In this document: positions 48,900 through 60,419 of the stretch, piece after piece | How the letters are laid out: each line of letters opens with the position of its first letter | Numbering within the stretch: position 1 is the first letter of the stretch | Assembly (NCBI GenBank): GCA_018902385.1 | Contig: JABSSW010000080.1 | Location: 1-64,000, forward strand | Direction of reading: 5' to 3' | Source of the DNA: Physcia stellaris | Lineage: Eukaryota; Ascomycota; Lecanoromycetes; Caliciales; Physciaceae | Length of the DNA: 64,000 nt | The notes under the pieces: model-generated | Databases searched by the model: none | What the model was told of the DNA's origin: nothing | Seen by the model: the letters and a program-made list of their open reading frames with translations, nothing else | Translations under genes and position numbers: made by a program

Positions 48900-50823
48900 C
48901 TAGGAGACGATGGGCTATATCAGCAGGTGTGTAAGTTGGTGAAGTAATAGAGAGATGAAGGGAGAACTTACACAAAGTCCGAAATAGTAAAGGGAGGCCC
49001 CGAGATTTGGTGTGATCTTGACCCACGATCTGTGAACTGGCAGCGATGCCAGCATCTGGGCCTGTTATGCTGCCTTTGTAGGGCTCAGGCGATGGCTGGC
49101 TTTCCTACTTCTGTAATGCTGCCCAGCAGAGCCCTTGGTGGGTGGCTTTGCATAGGCGGTGCTCGCTCGCCGAAGCAATCACCAAAAGATCTCTATATAG
49201 AAGCCTTCAGGGGCAGTAGCTGCAGACCATGGGACAAGGAACGAATGCTGAGATCAGTGCTGGGAGCAAGTAGGGCTAGAATCTAAGGTCAGTACTAAGT
49301 TCCCTTTTGTGTTTCGTCTTTGAGGGTCATGATTTACCTTGGTCTAATATAGATGTCCCTGTCGCTTGCAGGAAAGAAATGATCCGGCGCTGCCAATCTC
49401 GGTAGCTCCGCCTCCGTCTCCAAGTCAGGTGGTGATCGTGGCGATGCTCGTGCTCTAGGATGCAGAGAAGGACGAGATGAATAGCACGAGAAGCTAGTCT
49501 ACGTTCTCTGCGCCGTCGTCTCTTGTGTGCCGTTGCCCTCAGCTTCCAGACTCGTTGCACAGTGCTGCTGGCGCTGTATTCATGCAAGGGAGAGTGACCG
49601 ACTCCAAGATGGCTCTGGAGACGGCAGCGAGCGAGCTTAGCAGCCTTGCACTCAGTCGAGGTAAGGTATGTCCTCGTTTGAACTACTCTTGTGTCAGTTG
49701 CCGTAGAAGCTGGGTCTGTTCTATTGGAAGGACTTACTATCTGCGGTGAGGCTGCTTTCGTCTCTTTGCTCTGGAGTTGGGAAAGAGCTGGCTGCGCTGT
49801 CAGTGTGCTGAGCAACAGAAGCTGCTCACCCAGTTAGGAAGCGGGTACTACAAGCAAGGGCGTGCTACAGGGAGGAGGACTAGGTGTGGGACTGTAGAGG
49901 CAGCTCAAGAGGGAGTGTGATCGTGAGGAAGCTGAAGAGTTTGCATGCGGGGGTAAGAGCTTACTTCAGTCTTTGTGGGGTGTGCTTCTCGAGGAAGCTG
50001 GGCTGAACAGGGAGCGACTACCTCACGCAAGGACTTGCACGAGGGAGGAGGAGGAGGTGTATGAGCGTGGAGGAAGATAAAGAAGGAGTGTGTGTGATCG
50101 TAGAGGAAGTGGAAAGGTTTGAAAGAGGTGGGGAGAGCTTAAGCAGTATTTCAGGGGTGTGATCGTGGAGGAGGAAGCTGGGCTGAAACCCCTGCAGCCG
50201 AAGACTAACTTCACTGCGTAGTGGGCACACCATACTAGATGCAAGGTGAGAGGAGTGATGTAGCGCGGTCTGAGGTCGCTGATGGTCTTGTGTCCGCTGC
50301 TGCAGCTGCTCGCCTGCTTTGTACGGGACTTGCCGCTGGGCACAAGCATGGATGTAGACGGACTGTATGGGTAGACGGTATAGATAAAGATGTACTGGAG
50401 TCTTATAGAGAGCTCAAGAGGAGTGCACTGGGTTGTGGGGGAGGACTGTCAGGTCTGTGATCGTGGTGGCTTCTGAGGGTATGGAAGGGCGCTAGTGCGG
50501 ACGAAAGTAACATGCGGGCTTGGGGTGAACAACAAACACCATCGTTGCACGGTCACGGTCTACCAGGTAGAGATCAAGATCACAGTTCAGCAGATGGAAA
50601 CGTTATTTTTGGCTATCTACTGAGCAAGTGCTGCCTAGTTAAGAGTACATGTAGCGAGATAGCTCTCAAGAAATAGAGTCACCATGTAAAAGCAGTCGAT
50701 CTAATAGCCATGCTAGTGCCAGTCATCCATCGTTAACGAACATTGCAAGCCATTGTGACCATGTCAACATCTACACTCCTCCGCAAAGGACCATGGACGG
50801 ATACGGTGAAGGAGGTTGGGTCC
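48900..50823. other. Gene-poor stretch with a diverged duplication
   Basis: Two diverged copies of about 130 bp lie at 49,845-49,975 and 50,010-50,145 ('gggaggaggac/gag...tgtgatcgt(a)gaggaagtg..aggtttg/ gagagctta'). Open frames at 49327-49815 (minus) and elsewhere are low-complexity without domains. No gene is supported. Confidence 0.45.
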
Positions 50824-51932
50824 CTATGCGTTGGTCTTTGCAAAGAGTCAGCAAGCGGAAGACGGGAGCAGGAGCGGCGGCGGCGAGGGTAGATAGAGAG
50901 AGGGAGTGACTTACATCGACGACAGGCTCAGCCTCGCGCTTGAAAGCCTGGCAGTGGATCTGCCCATCGGGAGCCTCCCAGCACTTGGTGATTCCCTCGA
51001 AGCGCTTGCTAACGGAGCGTGGAGGGTATGGAGGGTTGTCACAGTGGACCTGGCCATTAGGATCCTCCCAGCACTTGACAATGTCTTCGCCGCGCTTGCT
51101 AAGGTCGGCAACGGAGCGTGGAGGGTAAGGGGGGTTGTCACAGTGAACCTGTCCATTGGGATCCTCCCAGCACTTGACAATCTCTTCGCCGCGCTTGCTA
51201 AGGTCGGCAACTGAGCGTGGAGGGTAAGGGGGTTGTCACAGTGAACTTGGCCATTGGGATCCTCCCAGCACTTGACAATGGACTCGGAACGCTTCTCAGT
51301 GGGAGAGAAGTCGAGCTGACGGACGGCCTGAAGGAAGGGGCGTCAGCGTTGTCACATTAGGTTGGTCGGAGATGACAGGCTTACCATGGATGGCTTCGGG
51401 CAGAAAGGTGCACCACACCAGTAAGGGTCCCACCAGATCTTGCTCTTATGAGGCTTCTTGTCTTCATCACGCTCGGTGATGACATTCTCAACAGGAGCGG
51501 CGTTGTCGTCACGCTTCTCCTTGGATCCACAGAAAGGTGCACCACACCAGTAAGGGTCACCATGATGCACCCTATGCTCTTCATCACGCTCAGTGATGAC
51601 GTCCTCAACAGGAGCGGCGTTGCCATCACGCTTCTGCTGGAGGTTAGTAAGATTAGCTGCAATGTTTCCCATGAATGAAGCGGTAAGCATACCTTGGGTG
51701 GAAGTGGAGTGGGCCAGCAGAGAGGATTGTTATCGCAGTAGTGATGGCGACCCTTCTTCTCCTCATCACGAGCAGCTACATTGATAGCATCATTACCGCC
51801 CGAGACAACGGAGCCATACTCGAGATCACCACGAGCGGTGAGGTCAGAGTTGGCAACCGCCACAGGGGCACCAAAGACACCGGCGAGTCCAGTGTTCAAG
51901 GCTAAGAGGGCAATAATGATCATGGTCTTCAT
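50824..51932 (-). CDS. Secreted Kex2-processed repeat peptide precursor
   Basis: Exons 51932-51693, 51636-51385, 51327-50915 and probably 50835-50824 (introns 56, 57 and 79 bp) encode about 305 residues. A signal peptide (MKTMIIIALLALNTGLAGVFG) precedes a propeptide and at least seven cysteine-pair segments: HYCDNNPLCWP, DPYWCGAPFC twice, KCWEDPNGQVHC three times and KCWEAPDGQIHC. Kex2-type KR sites (QKRDG, EKRDD, EKRSE, SKRGE twice, SKRFE, FKREAEP) separate many of them; the last looks like a Kex2-Ste13 site. This is the layout of fungal alpha-factor pheromone precursors and of other Kex2-processed repeat proteins. The NGQ-x-x-C pattern recalls ascomycete alpha pheromones, but WCGAPFC does not. 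The frame is interrupted once in the repeat block. No modifying-enzyme gene is seen nearby. Confidence 0.75.
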
Positions 51933-53800
51933 GGTGAAGGTAGTTGCAGGTTTTGTATTGTGATAGGGAGTTGAATGGCTTGTAAGACCGCGAAGGAGTC
52001 AAGGAGGAGTAGATGGACGTGGGAATTTGGGTGAGGAGGGAATATGTTTGGGAGAAGGAGGAGGACGGGCGGACGAAGGTATTTGTAGTCGGGCAATGAC
52101 TAGTGGCATTCACATCTCCACTCACTTCCCACTTTCAGCCTTCACCTGACCAGTTTTCTCACTGATAAGACCCGGATACTCTGAATTCCGGAGGGGCAGG
52201 ATGAGCTGGATCAAGGCAAATGACGTCCAGTATCCTCATCATGGTGGAGCTGAGAGGGGCAGGATGCTGAACGGTGAGCCAGGGACGGCTCCCATTGGCA
52301 GAAGGAGGGTCCTGATGTAATCGTGAGAGAGATACACCGCTGAACATCCGAGGTGATTTGTCAGAGACAGAAGAGCAGCGTCCTGCCGTGCACGTGGGTC
52401 AGCAGCGAGGGTCTCGGTCAGGGCAGCAGTGAGGGTCTGGATTCAGGCAGAAGGTGGAGAGAGAGAGAGAGAGCCAGTATGTCTGTAGGTAGAAGAATTG
52501 TTCATTGTGGTGTGTTATTTCTCATAGTGCCTGTGTCTGTCGTTCAAGAGTGTGAGATCTCATCACATAAGGTACATGAAGTAGCCATAGACTGCAGTAC
52601 TATCCATGGGCAACACTATCTCCCGATCAAAGTACCTGTATGTAGTGTAAGGGGGTTGGAAGGGGGACAAAGGCATGTGGCTTGAGCTCCCCCGAAGACC
52701 ATGTACTCAAGCGGCGTGCAGCTTTCTGACAGACCAGAATGAAAGAAGGAAAGTATCTCGAGGGTAGGTAGCAGCCTTGAGAAGGAGAGGGAGAAGGTCT
52801 CTCGGGTGGTATTCGGTAGATAGAACTGAAGCGTAATGAATTTCAAGAAGCCAACGAGCCGGCCTTGTTCTATTTCGCTTAGTAGCAGTGACTTTTCCTT
52901 CGTGTACAAAGAAAATCCCCCTGACGCCAAAATACTGAAAACTTCACGGCGGCAACAACCACCACAACAACAACGAGCAACGAATATTTCTTACCTTGCT
53001 TTACTCTGAGCCTTCAGTAGCCTTTCCTGCTTTCATCTTGACTTGCTCTTGCATCGTGACACAATCTTTCGCGGAGCCAGACAGGCGCTCGTTGTTAAGT
53101 CTCTGCGATCACCCCCTCGGAGTTGCTCAGCTCAACCACCTCCTGAACCATCACCAGCACACCAAACAGGTCTTGATACATCTTCATAGCATCGATAGGT
53201 ACGTTCGATGGCCTTGCAAAGGACGTGTAGCGTAGTGGCTTTGTCCCTTCTGCCCACCTCGCCGTCCAAGACGCGGAGCACGTCACGCTCACTGACTTAC
53301 TGACCCTCGTCCAGCAATCCAGCATCTCTACACAGTCATTCGTCCTATCGTTAGGCTGGCCGTTCTTCAAATTATTCGAGCTGTCTATTGATGCCTTCGA
53401 CACTGTTCGACCTCCTGCGTCTGCTCGCCGCCTCTGTACTTGGGCAGTCACAGAAGATCCTCGCGATCACCTTTCGCATAGTGTGCCTCCTCCTAGTACT
53501 TGAGATCCTTTTCGCAGCATCACGGCGTCGCCGTCGAGCGCCCGTGTCTATACCTAGAGACTGTGAGTAACTCCTCCTCTTCCTAAAGCCTCCCTCGACT
53601 CGACGACGCCGGGGGTGTTTGGGAAAGACATCATGAGAGACCTACCACTTGCATAAGACGCATCCGCTACAGAACATGTAATGAATACAGTGAAAGAGAT
53701 GAAAGCTAACAGTTCTTTGGAAAAAGGTACCTGCCCTACCGCTGAAGCGCGCTACTTCAACCACGTTCAGGGACACGGATGCCGACCGAGAGGAGAACAG
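51933..53800. other. Promoter and gene-poor stretch
   Basis: This contains the upstream region of the peptide-precursor gene. An AG-dinucleotide run lies at about 52,458-52,475. Short plus-strand open frames at 52353-52685, 52996-53235 and 53388-53570 (the last with a hydrophobic segment) have no recognisable domain or clear splicing. No gene is supported. Confidence 0.45.
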
Positions 53801-55146
53801 CAAATGCGTTGGCAGTGATCCAGGACCTCTTACAACTTAACAGCTTTTACAGTTACTGTGAGTTATGTACGCGTTCAACGCCGAGTAAAGTAAGATCACT
53901 GACACTCCATGGCAGAGAAATCCAAGAAAAGAGGTGGAGGTTCCAGGCTAGCTCGAAAGTCTCTCGCAAGTCGCAGCTACCCAGCAGCGTATGGTGGCTG
54001 GCCTGAACAGTCGCATCGAAACTCCAGTAACCGCTCCTTCAAGTTTCGTCCAGCAGCACCAGCGGCGCCAAGTTCAAAAACCTACAAGACCGAAGACTCA
54101 GCGTTCCAAAAAGGCTCAGCAGCTCACTCACATCATCCTCTAAGCTCCTCCACATCATCCTCTGGATTCCTCAACCTTGATCATAGTCTCGAGATATACC
54201 CTCAGCGTATCGTCAAAGCGAGAGCGACACGTCAAGCCGAAGCGACTGCCTGGACCACACTCCTGCAGCATACAACTACCTTCGACCTCAGCCAAGCATA
54301 CGCTCGCTAGGAACAATCACATCCAGTGGCAGCAAGCGAAAATCCGTTCAAGTTCTCGCGCAAGGAACAAGCCGCTCGAAGACGCCTGTCGGCCATAACT
54401 GGTGCTGGGTCGAGCTCAGAGCCAACTCAATGCTCACTTGACAAGTGCGCTTGCTTCCCACGTAAAGACAATAACCGACACGACCCTGAAGCTAAAGATG
54501 GCTCTGTGGTGGTTGGCTCAAGAACTTTGGCTCTGGCTCTGTATCCTCCTTAAGCCTCCTATATATTCGACACCCTTTCGACACTTTCTCTCTCCCTCTT
54601 CCAAGTCTAGACAGACAATCCATGCCCGCGCAACATGCTTTTTCTCATGTGCCGGCCACGTCAGACTGGGTGGATCCCACCATTCGCCTTCACCAAGATC
54701 ACCACAGCTCCCAGTGCTCGTGAATGTGCCTTCCCTAAGATCACCACAACTCGCAGCGCGCATGAAGGTCGGGAATGACAATCATCGACTACCATACACC
54801 GTTCAGTCAAAGCTCCAATCAATTGCTGGTACACAGGTATTGGCCAGTGCAAAGGCTGAACGGGATGGTCTTTCAACCATTCCTGTTCGACGGGCGTCGC
54901 TGTCCATATCTCAAAGTCGTCTTACCCGTCTCACTCCGGCCTCTATCTTGCGCGCCCACCACGATCACCCGAGACCAACATTTGCTGGTGGACAGGTATC
55001 CAGGTGTGACTCTTGCACAAGACCAGTATCAACATGCCGCCGCCCAGCAAAACGCAACATTGAAGCTCATCCGATATCAGGAAGAGCCGACATCGAAGGA
55101 TCAAAAAGTAACGTCGCTATGAACGCTTGGCTGGCTAATGCCGGCC

Positions 55147-55166
55147 TTTTTTTTTTTTTTTTTTTA
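55147..55166. repeat. Poly-T run of about 19 bases
   Basis: A run of T in otherwise GC-normal sequence is flanked by 'gccggcc' on the left and 'atcggcctcgccgg' on the right. It could be a slippage product or the remnant of a poly-A tail on the minus strand. There is no other sign of a retroposed copy. Confidence 0.7.
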
Positions 55167-55199
55167 TCGGCCTCGCCGGACTGGCATGGGAGCCGGGGG

Positions 55200-56050
55200 A
55201 GGTATGGCCCCTTTTCGTGCAGGCGACTGGAGGTGCGGCTCCATCGTCGAGCCGTGTCCTTGACCGTGCTGCCGAGATTTTACAGCCCTTTCCTCCGAGC
55301 AAGAACAGGCCTCGTCCTGGTGACTGGAGTTGTCCTTCATGCGGCTTCTCAGACTTCCAACGTCGTACAGCTAAAGGTCTTTCACAAGAAGTCCGAAACA
55401 CGTTGCGCCAAAGTTTATTCTCAGCTCAGGGAGGGGGCCCAACTGGAGATCCCATGGGTTACTCAAATTACGGATATTCCGCCGCATATGATGGCTCCTC
55501 ATCACCATATGAGCCACCACGGTGGACATGGCATGGGTCACGGCCGTGGTATAGAGCGAGCAACGTGCATTGTAGCGAGTTGAAAGTGTGGCTCGGAAGG
55601 ATGTGGCTACCATAACTTTGCAAAGAAACTCCGCTGTCTCCAGTCGTGCAGAGGCCGCAGCCGTGCTGATTCCGCCTTCCCATCGCCCATGGATCCACCT
55701 TCAAGCTAATGGGTGAGTCGTCCTCTCCGGTACTCTTTCAAGCACAGTTAGTGGATGGTATTCACTGCTTCCTTCTTCCGAACAAACAATATTGTTACTA
55801 ACGCTGCGTATGTAGGTCTGTCGTTTGGCCGAGTGCATGACCGCTCTCTACATTATTGAAATTTTTTAAAGAGAAGGTAAGAGTCTCCGCTGTGGGGCCA
55901 GCCGTGCCAATGGGAGAGCCTTCGATGGCTGGTACACCTGGCCGGGCCTTTTGCAGCGGCAGCGGCAGCGACAACAGGAGGATTCAACACTGGAGGTTAC
56001 GGTGGCCAAGGCTATGGTGGTCCTCCTAGTACGTTCGCTTTGCCCTCACT
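55200..56050 (+). pseudogene. Central part of a RanBP2-type zinc-finger (ARP-like) protein gene, broken
   Basis: Plus-strand pieces occur in natural protein order: DRAAEILQPFPPSKN then RPGDWSCPSCGFSDFQRRTA (first part of a RanBP2 zinc finger, 55,302-55,372), PHMMAPHHHMSHHGGHGMGHGRG (55,482-55,556), KCGSEGCGYHNFAKK (55,584-55,628, second finger), ADSAFPSPMDPPSS (to 55,707), and TTGGFNTGGYGGQGYGGPPS then TFALPS (to 56,048). RanBP2 fingers bind single-stranded RNA or ubiquitin-like partners. The pieces lie in different frames, the cysteine pairs of both fingers are incomplete as read, and the expected 3' part is missing here but present on minus at 37-39 kb. Some breaks could be introns or base errors. 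Confidence 0.65.
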
Positions 56051-56299
56051 GGTGGGTTCCCTCCTAAGTCGAATCCGGGTGGCTTTTCAACGGGATTCCA
56101 TATTTTCATGTACATTAGCAACTGAATGCATCCTATTTACTGATCCGATCCGAAATCTTTATCATTGCTTCCCTGAATCTCCATGCACATGGTCCGAAAA
56201 GACCTTAAACTATAACCCCTAGGACCTGGACAACGCTTTCGAGAAGAGCTTTCCGAACCAATTCGCAGTGGAGACAATCAACGTGTGATGAAGGGCAAC

Positions 56300-59200
56300 G
56301 TCTCCGGAAAGGCTAATCTTCCGTATACACTGTATGTTTTCTTCCCGTCGGTGTGAATCATAGTCTTTGGAATGCTAGAAGGCATCTTCTGGAGATCTGT
56401 GAGAGTGCCTTAACTGACAGATGGTAACAGAGACAGCCTCTTCTTATTCTCCTTTGTGATCCTCCTAGTCCATCTGTCGAAGAAGAGCTGGATGAGAAGG
56501 CCGTGCTTGATCAGCCGAGACGTTGTTTGGCATGTCGTACATCTACCCCTTCAAGGTATGTAGCATGTAGTATGCTCAACAGCTCGCTCAACAAATATGC
56601 TTTCGATACAGATTGAAACGTACACCCCCGCAGTAGTTGAAGAGTCTGTTGGAAGTCGACAAGATGGAACTAGCCAAGACGTTCGATATCAGGGACGAGC
56701 TTGTCCTGGTAGGATCGCATGAGATTGGAGGACAGCAGCGTTATATGCGAAACGTTGCACAGGTGAGTAGATACCCTCTTTTGCCCAGTCCATCTATCCA
56801 CGAGTCGTGGGGGCATATTGACTTTTCTCGTAGCTCGATGAGTGACGACGGCGTGGACATTAGAATTCCGGGGCAACTCAAGGGTCTGTTGAAATATTTG
56901 GTATGCATCTTCCATCTTCCACTCTTACCCGCCATAGACCATTGAGAGGCTTTTTCAGCTTCACAGACACTACTTAACCTATTCAAGTAGATATTGAAGA
57001 CGTACTTGTCCAGCTGGGACCGTACGAAGTTGAAGATCAGCAGCATCATATCGAAAGACTTGTGCCTGTAAGTAATCCATCACGAGGTTGTGGGACGTTT
57101 CTGTAGCTGACTGGCCGAAGCTAGATAGCGTCGAGGATATATCAAGACGAATCCAAGGACAGTATACTTTACCTGCGAGGGAACGCTTACTTCCGAGTCT
57201 TTTAAAGAATCCCGATAAGGTCTTGGGAGCGAATTGTTCGTAAGCTCTGCTAATATTTCTGTCGGAGTCACGGAACAAGGTACCTTATCCCCATGCCTTA
57301 GCTTCTGGCCGTGAGCATAGCAGCTGATGAGTAATAGAGTAAACATGAACACTTGTCGCACCGACCATCTGGCGAGATGTTACTTTGATAGCGCGGCCAA
57401 CAGCGATATACTGGCTCTGAGCTGGTTAGTTTCCAGTGTCTTATCATGCTGGTCCACACATGCCGCAGCGAAGCCAAGCAATGATGCTCTGAGGTTCAAA
57501 GGCTCACGGACAGCTTCGCGCTCCTCTTCGTGGCGTTGTCTTTCTCGACAGTACCACCAACGAGCTCATATATGGATTCAAACCCAGGGATGATGGTGGT
57601 CTTTCCAGCATCTTCAACGGAACTCTCTGCGACCTTGCGCAAGCATCAGGTCTTCCAAGGCTTAAGGTAAGGTGTCAGAAGGTTTATAAGATGCTGGCAC
57701 TGAAGCTGTCTTAGGTTCTGTGAATGACTTTATTGGTAAAGTAGCCACCAGAGAAGTAATCCTGGACAACGAAGCAGCAGAGATGGTAGTTTCAGATAGC
57801 AAGAACATAAAAACCCCATCGACGGATCCTTGGCTGTAGGAGCAAAATTGAGGTAACTTTGAATACGAGTAATCGTACTCCTGTTACATATCGTTGATAC
57901 TAATTCTCCTTTAGGTTTCGAAGCTCCGCACATACAGCACCAAGGACTGGCCGGATCCTTCCTGTTCTCCGCCAAATCAACTGAGACTCGGAGTGAACGT
58001 TACCACTTGATGTATCTACATTCCCAAGGGATCTCGGGAAACTTCCCACTGGTGTAGGACACTGGACCTTTTACCCTTTTGCTCCATAAGCAATGATGGT
58101 CCTTTTCTTTTCGTTGGTGCTTATGCAAGAAAAGCGCACGCTTGCAGAAGATGCTCGGACGTCATGCTCCTTAGGGTGAGTTCGAGGTTCATACCACTCG
58201 TGCTAGCGATGTTGACCTTCATGATAGAATCACTAGCCTCCTTGTTCGCGATTCCAAGCTCATAGATTCCGGCAGTCTTCTTGGTGTTTCTGATAAGACC
58301 GTCTCCGAGATCCACCACAAGATCTATTGCAAATCCAACTATTCCGTGTCCCGGATCAGGTCTGCTTGTGCACTCCAACTTGGAGACTTCAAGTCAAGGT
58401 ACGAAATCTTTAGGAAGGTCACCTTCTTTGTCAAACGGCGCCTGGCTAACAGACAATAGTAGCTGCCGCAGCCTATTATCTGAAGCCAGTAATTCACAGA
58501 AGTTGCAATGCTGTCTCCGATTCCACTGGAAGCACCCAGTCTGGACATCCGAGACCAGATCGAGTGCTGCGGTATTTCCAGCAATGATAAGAGCGCGGCA
58601 ACTCGCATCAAGATACTCGCCAATCGGCCAAGCGTCAAACGCCCGTTCGAGTCCTCTGCTTTGCTTCAACCAAGTCTAGGATCTACCTGCCGAGGAATAG
58701 TCTCCGGTACGACGAACTACCTGGCGTTACTGGATACGATTCTCCACGTCGGCATTACCGTCTGCAGCAATGACAAGATCCCTACGACTCGCAGGAAAAG
58801 TGTCTATGAATGCCAGGCTTTAGTGGAAATCGTGTCTCGAAGACTTTTCGTCCTACGAGTTACCACCGCTGCACATAAACCTTAAACTTATACCGAGCGT
58901 GGCTGAGCGCGCCAGGCCTGCTGGTTAGTACGCTTAAGCTTTTTCTTTTTCTTCCACGATTCTTGACGCAGACAACCCTCTCCTTACATAATTCTCGCTC
59001 GTGCTATCCAGCCTGCTTCGGCTAAGTCCACGACTAATATCTAATGAAAGGTTTTCGGTATGACGGCCCATACAGCGCGATAGAACACGAATCAACTGAT
59101 GTCGAGACAGCCATGCATCATTTCATGCAGGTGCTTCGGCATGCGCAAATCCTGGCCGGCGAATATATTACGGGCGCTGGCCTTCCATAGAAGAGTCCGA

Positions 59201-59528
59201 AGAGAATCCAGGACTTGGTCAAGACGAGGGATGTTCGAAGTTGTCGTTGTGGGGAGATAGGCATCGTTGGCTAAAGCTCGAGAATCAGAGATACCACCTA
59301 CCAATAAGTTGTTAGAAATCCAAGTTGGTTGTATCCTGGCGAGGTTGGCTTCCGTCTCTTTCCTCTAGGTCTGTTCATCCCCATACGTCTTTTCATCTCT
59401 TACAGAGGTCCCTTTCTTTACGCCGCTCGTTAGTCGAAGGTAAGTCGGCTTTCCCCGGTGGCTTGAGATGATCGGTTCATGTATGAGCTACCGTCATCTT
59501 GTCTGGTCCGAGATGACCTTAAACTAAA
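56300..59528. other. Gene-poor mosaic with unidentified coding-like fragments
   Basis: Several plus-strand stretches look like decayed coding sequence: MELAKTFDIRDELVLVGSHE and IGGQQRYMRNVAQ near 56,660-56,765, VQLGPYEVEDQQHHIERLVP near 57,010-57,070, and FLDSTTNELIYGFKPRDDGG with FNGTLCDLAQASGLPRLKV near 57,545-57,665. The first two resemble each other (DELVLVGSHEIGGQQ against DVLVQLGPYEVEDQQ). I could not assign them to a family. No intact gene is seen. Confidence 0.4.
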
Positions 59529-60130
59529 AGTTATGAGCTCGGACAGCCCCTGGTGGGTGCAGCTACCGTCGTCGGGAATCCCCTGGTGGGAAACCCTTCG
59601 GCGGTGGTTGGGAATGAGGTTTTGAGCCCGGATAGCCCCTGGTGGGTACCCCCCTACCGTCGCTGGGAATCTCCTGGCGGGAAAACCTCTGGCGGAGGGT
59701 GGGAATAGAGGTTATGAGCCCCGGACAGCCCCTGGTGGGTACCCCCCTACCGTCGCTGGGAATCTCCTGGCGGGAAAACCTCCGGCGGAGGGTGGGAATA
59801 GAGGTTATGAGCCCCGGAAACCCCTGGTGGGTACCCCCCTACCGTCGCTGGGAATCTCCTGGCGGGAAACCCTTCGGCGGAGGGTGGGAATCGAAGTTAT
59901 GAGCTCGGCAAACCCCTGGTGGGTACCCCCCTACCGTCGCTGGGAATCTCCTGGCGGGAAACCCTCCGGCGTAGGGTGGGAATCAAGTTATGAGCTCGGC
60001 AAACCCCTGGTGGGTACCCTCCTACCGTCGCCGGGAATCCCCTGGTGGGAAACCCTCCGGCGGTAGTTGGGAATCAAGGTTATGAGCTCGGCAATCTAAG
60101 TTATGAGCTCGGACAATCCAGGTTATGAGC
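59529..60130. repeat. GC-rich minisatellite with a unit of about 91 bp
   Basis: Units starting near 59529, 59618, 59711, 59804, 59896, 59987 and 60079 each run 'gttatgagcccggacagcccctggtgggtacccccctaccgtcgctgggaatctcctggcgggaaaacctccggcggagggtgggaat'. Partial copies 'ttatgagctcgg' follow at 60100 and 60121. The period is not a multiple of three. Each unit holds paired cctggtgg and cctggcgg blocks. Confidence 0.85.
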
Positions 60131-60419
60131 CGCAACCACCGACTACGAGTGGTCCCATCTTCATCTGAGTGAGGTTCCTCCCATTTCTCGCCCGTCAATC
60201 GCTGACAACAATTGCACCCAGAAGCCTGCTTCATAACAAAGTTCCCTGGCCAATATTTTGTGCTGCTCTTGAGGTAGAACCTGTTCAATCTTCTGCACCA
60301 ATAAAGCATAATTTGCCATTTCATCTGCAGGCACGAGCCCCGGCCTCACCACGTCGTGCCATGGAGAAGGCAATCACGCTCGCAAAGAGTATATCGCTCC
60401 TTAATTCGAAAATCGCAGT

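Noticed and set aside
49327-49815. 162-codon minus-strand open frame
   Set aside because: It has Arg/His-rich composition, no domain, and lies beside a diverged duplication.
50824-54000. Peptide biosynthetic cluster with a modifying oxidase beside the precursor
   Set aside because: No DUF3328-like, peptidase or transporter gene could be recognised within several kb on either side.
54402-55583. 393-codon plus-strand open frame, the longest in the right half
   Set aside because: Only its last 25 residues (PPHMMAPHHHMSHHGG region) resemble a protein family. The zinc-finger piece lies in another frame, and a poly-T run encodes a Phe tract inside it, so the long frame is chance.
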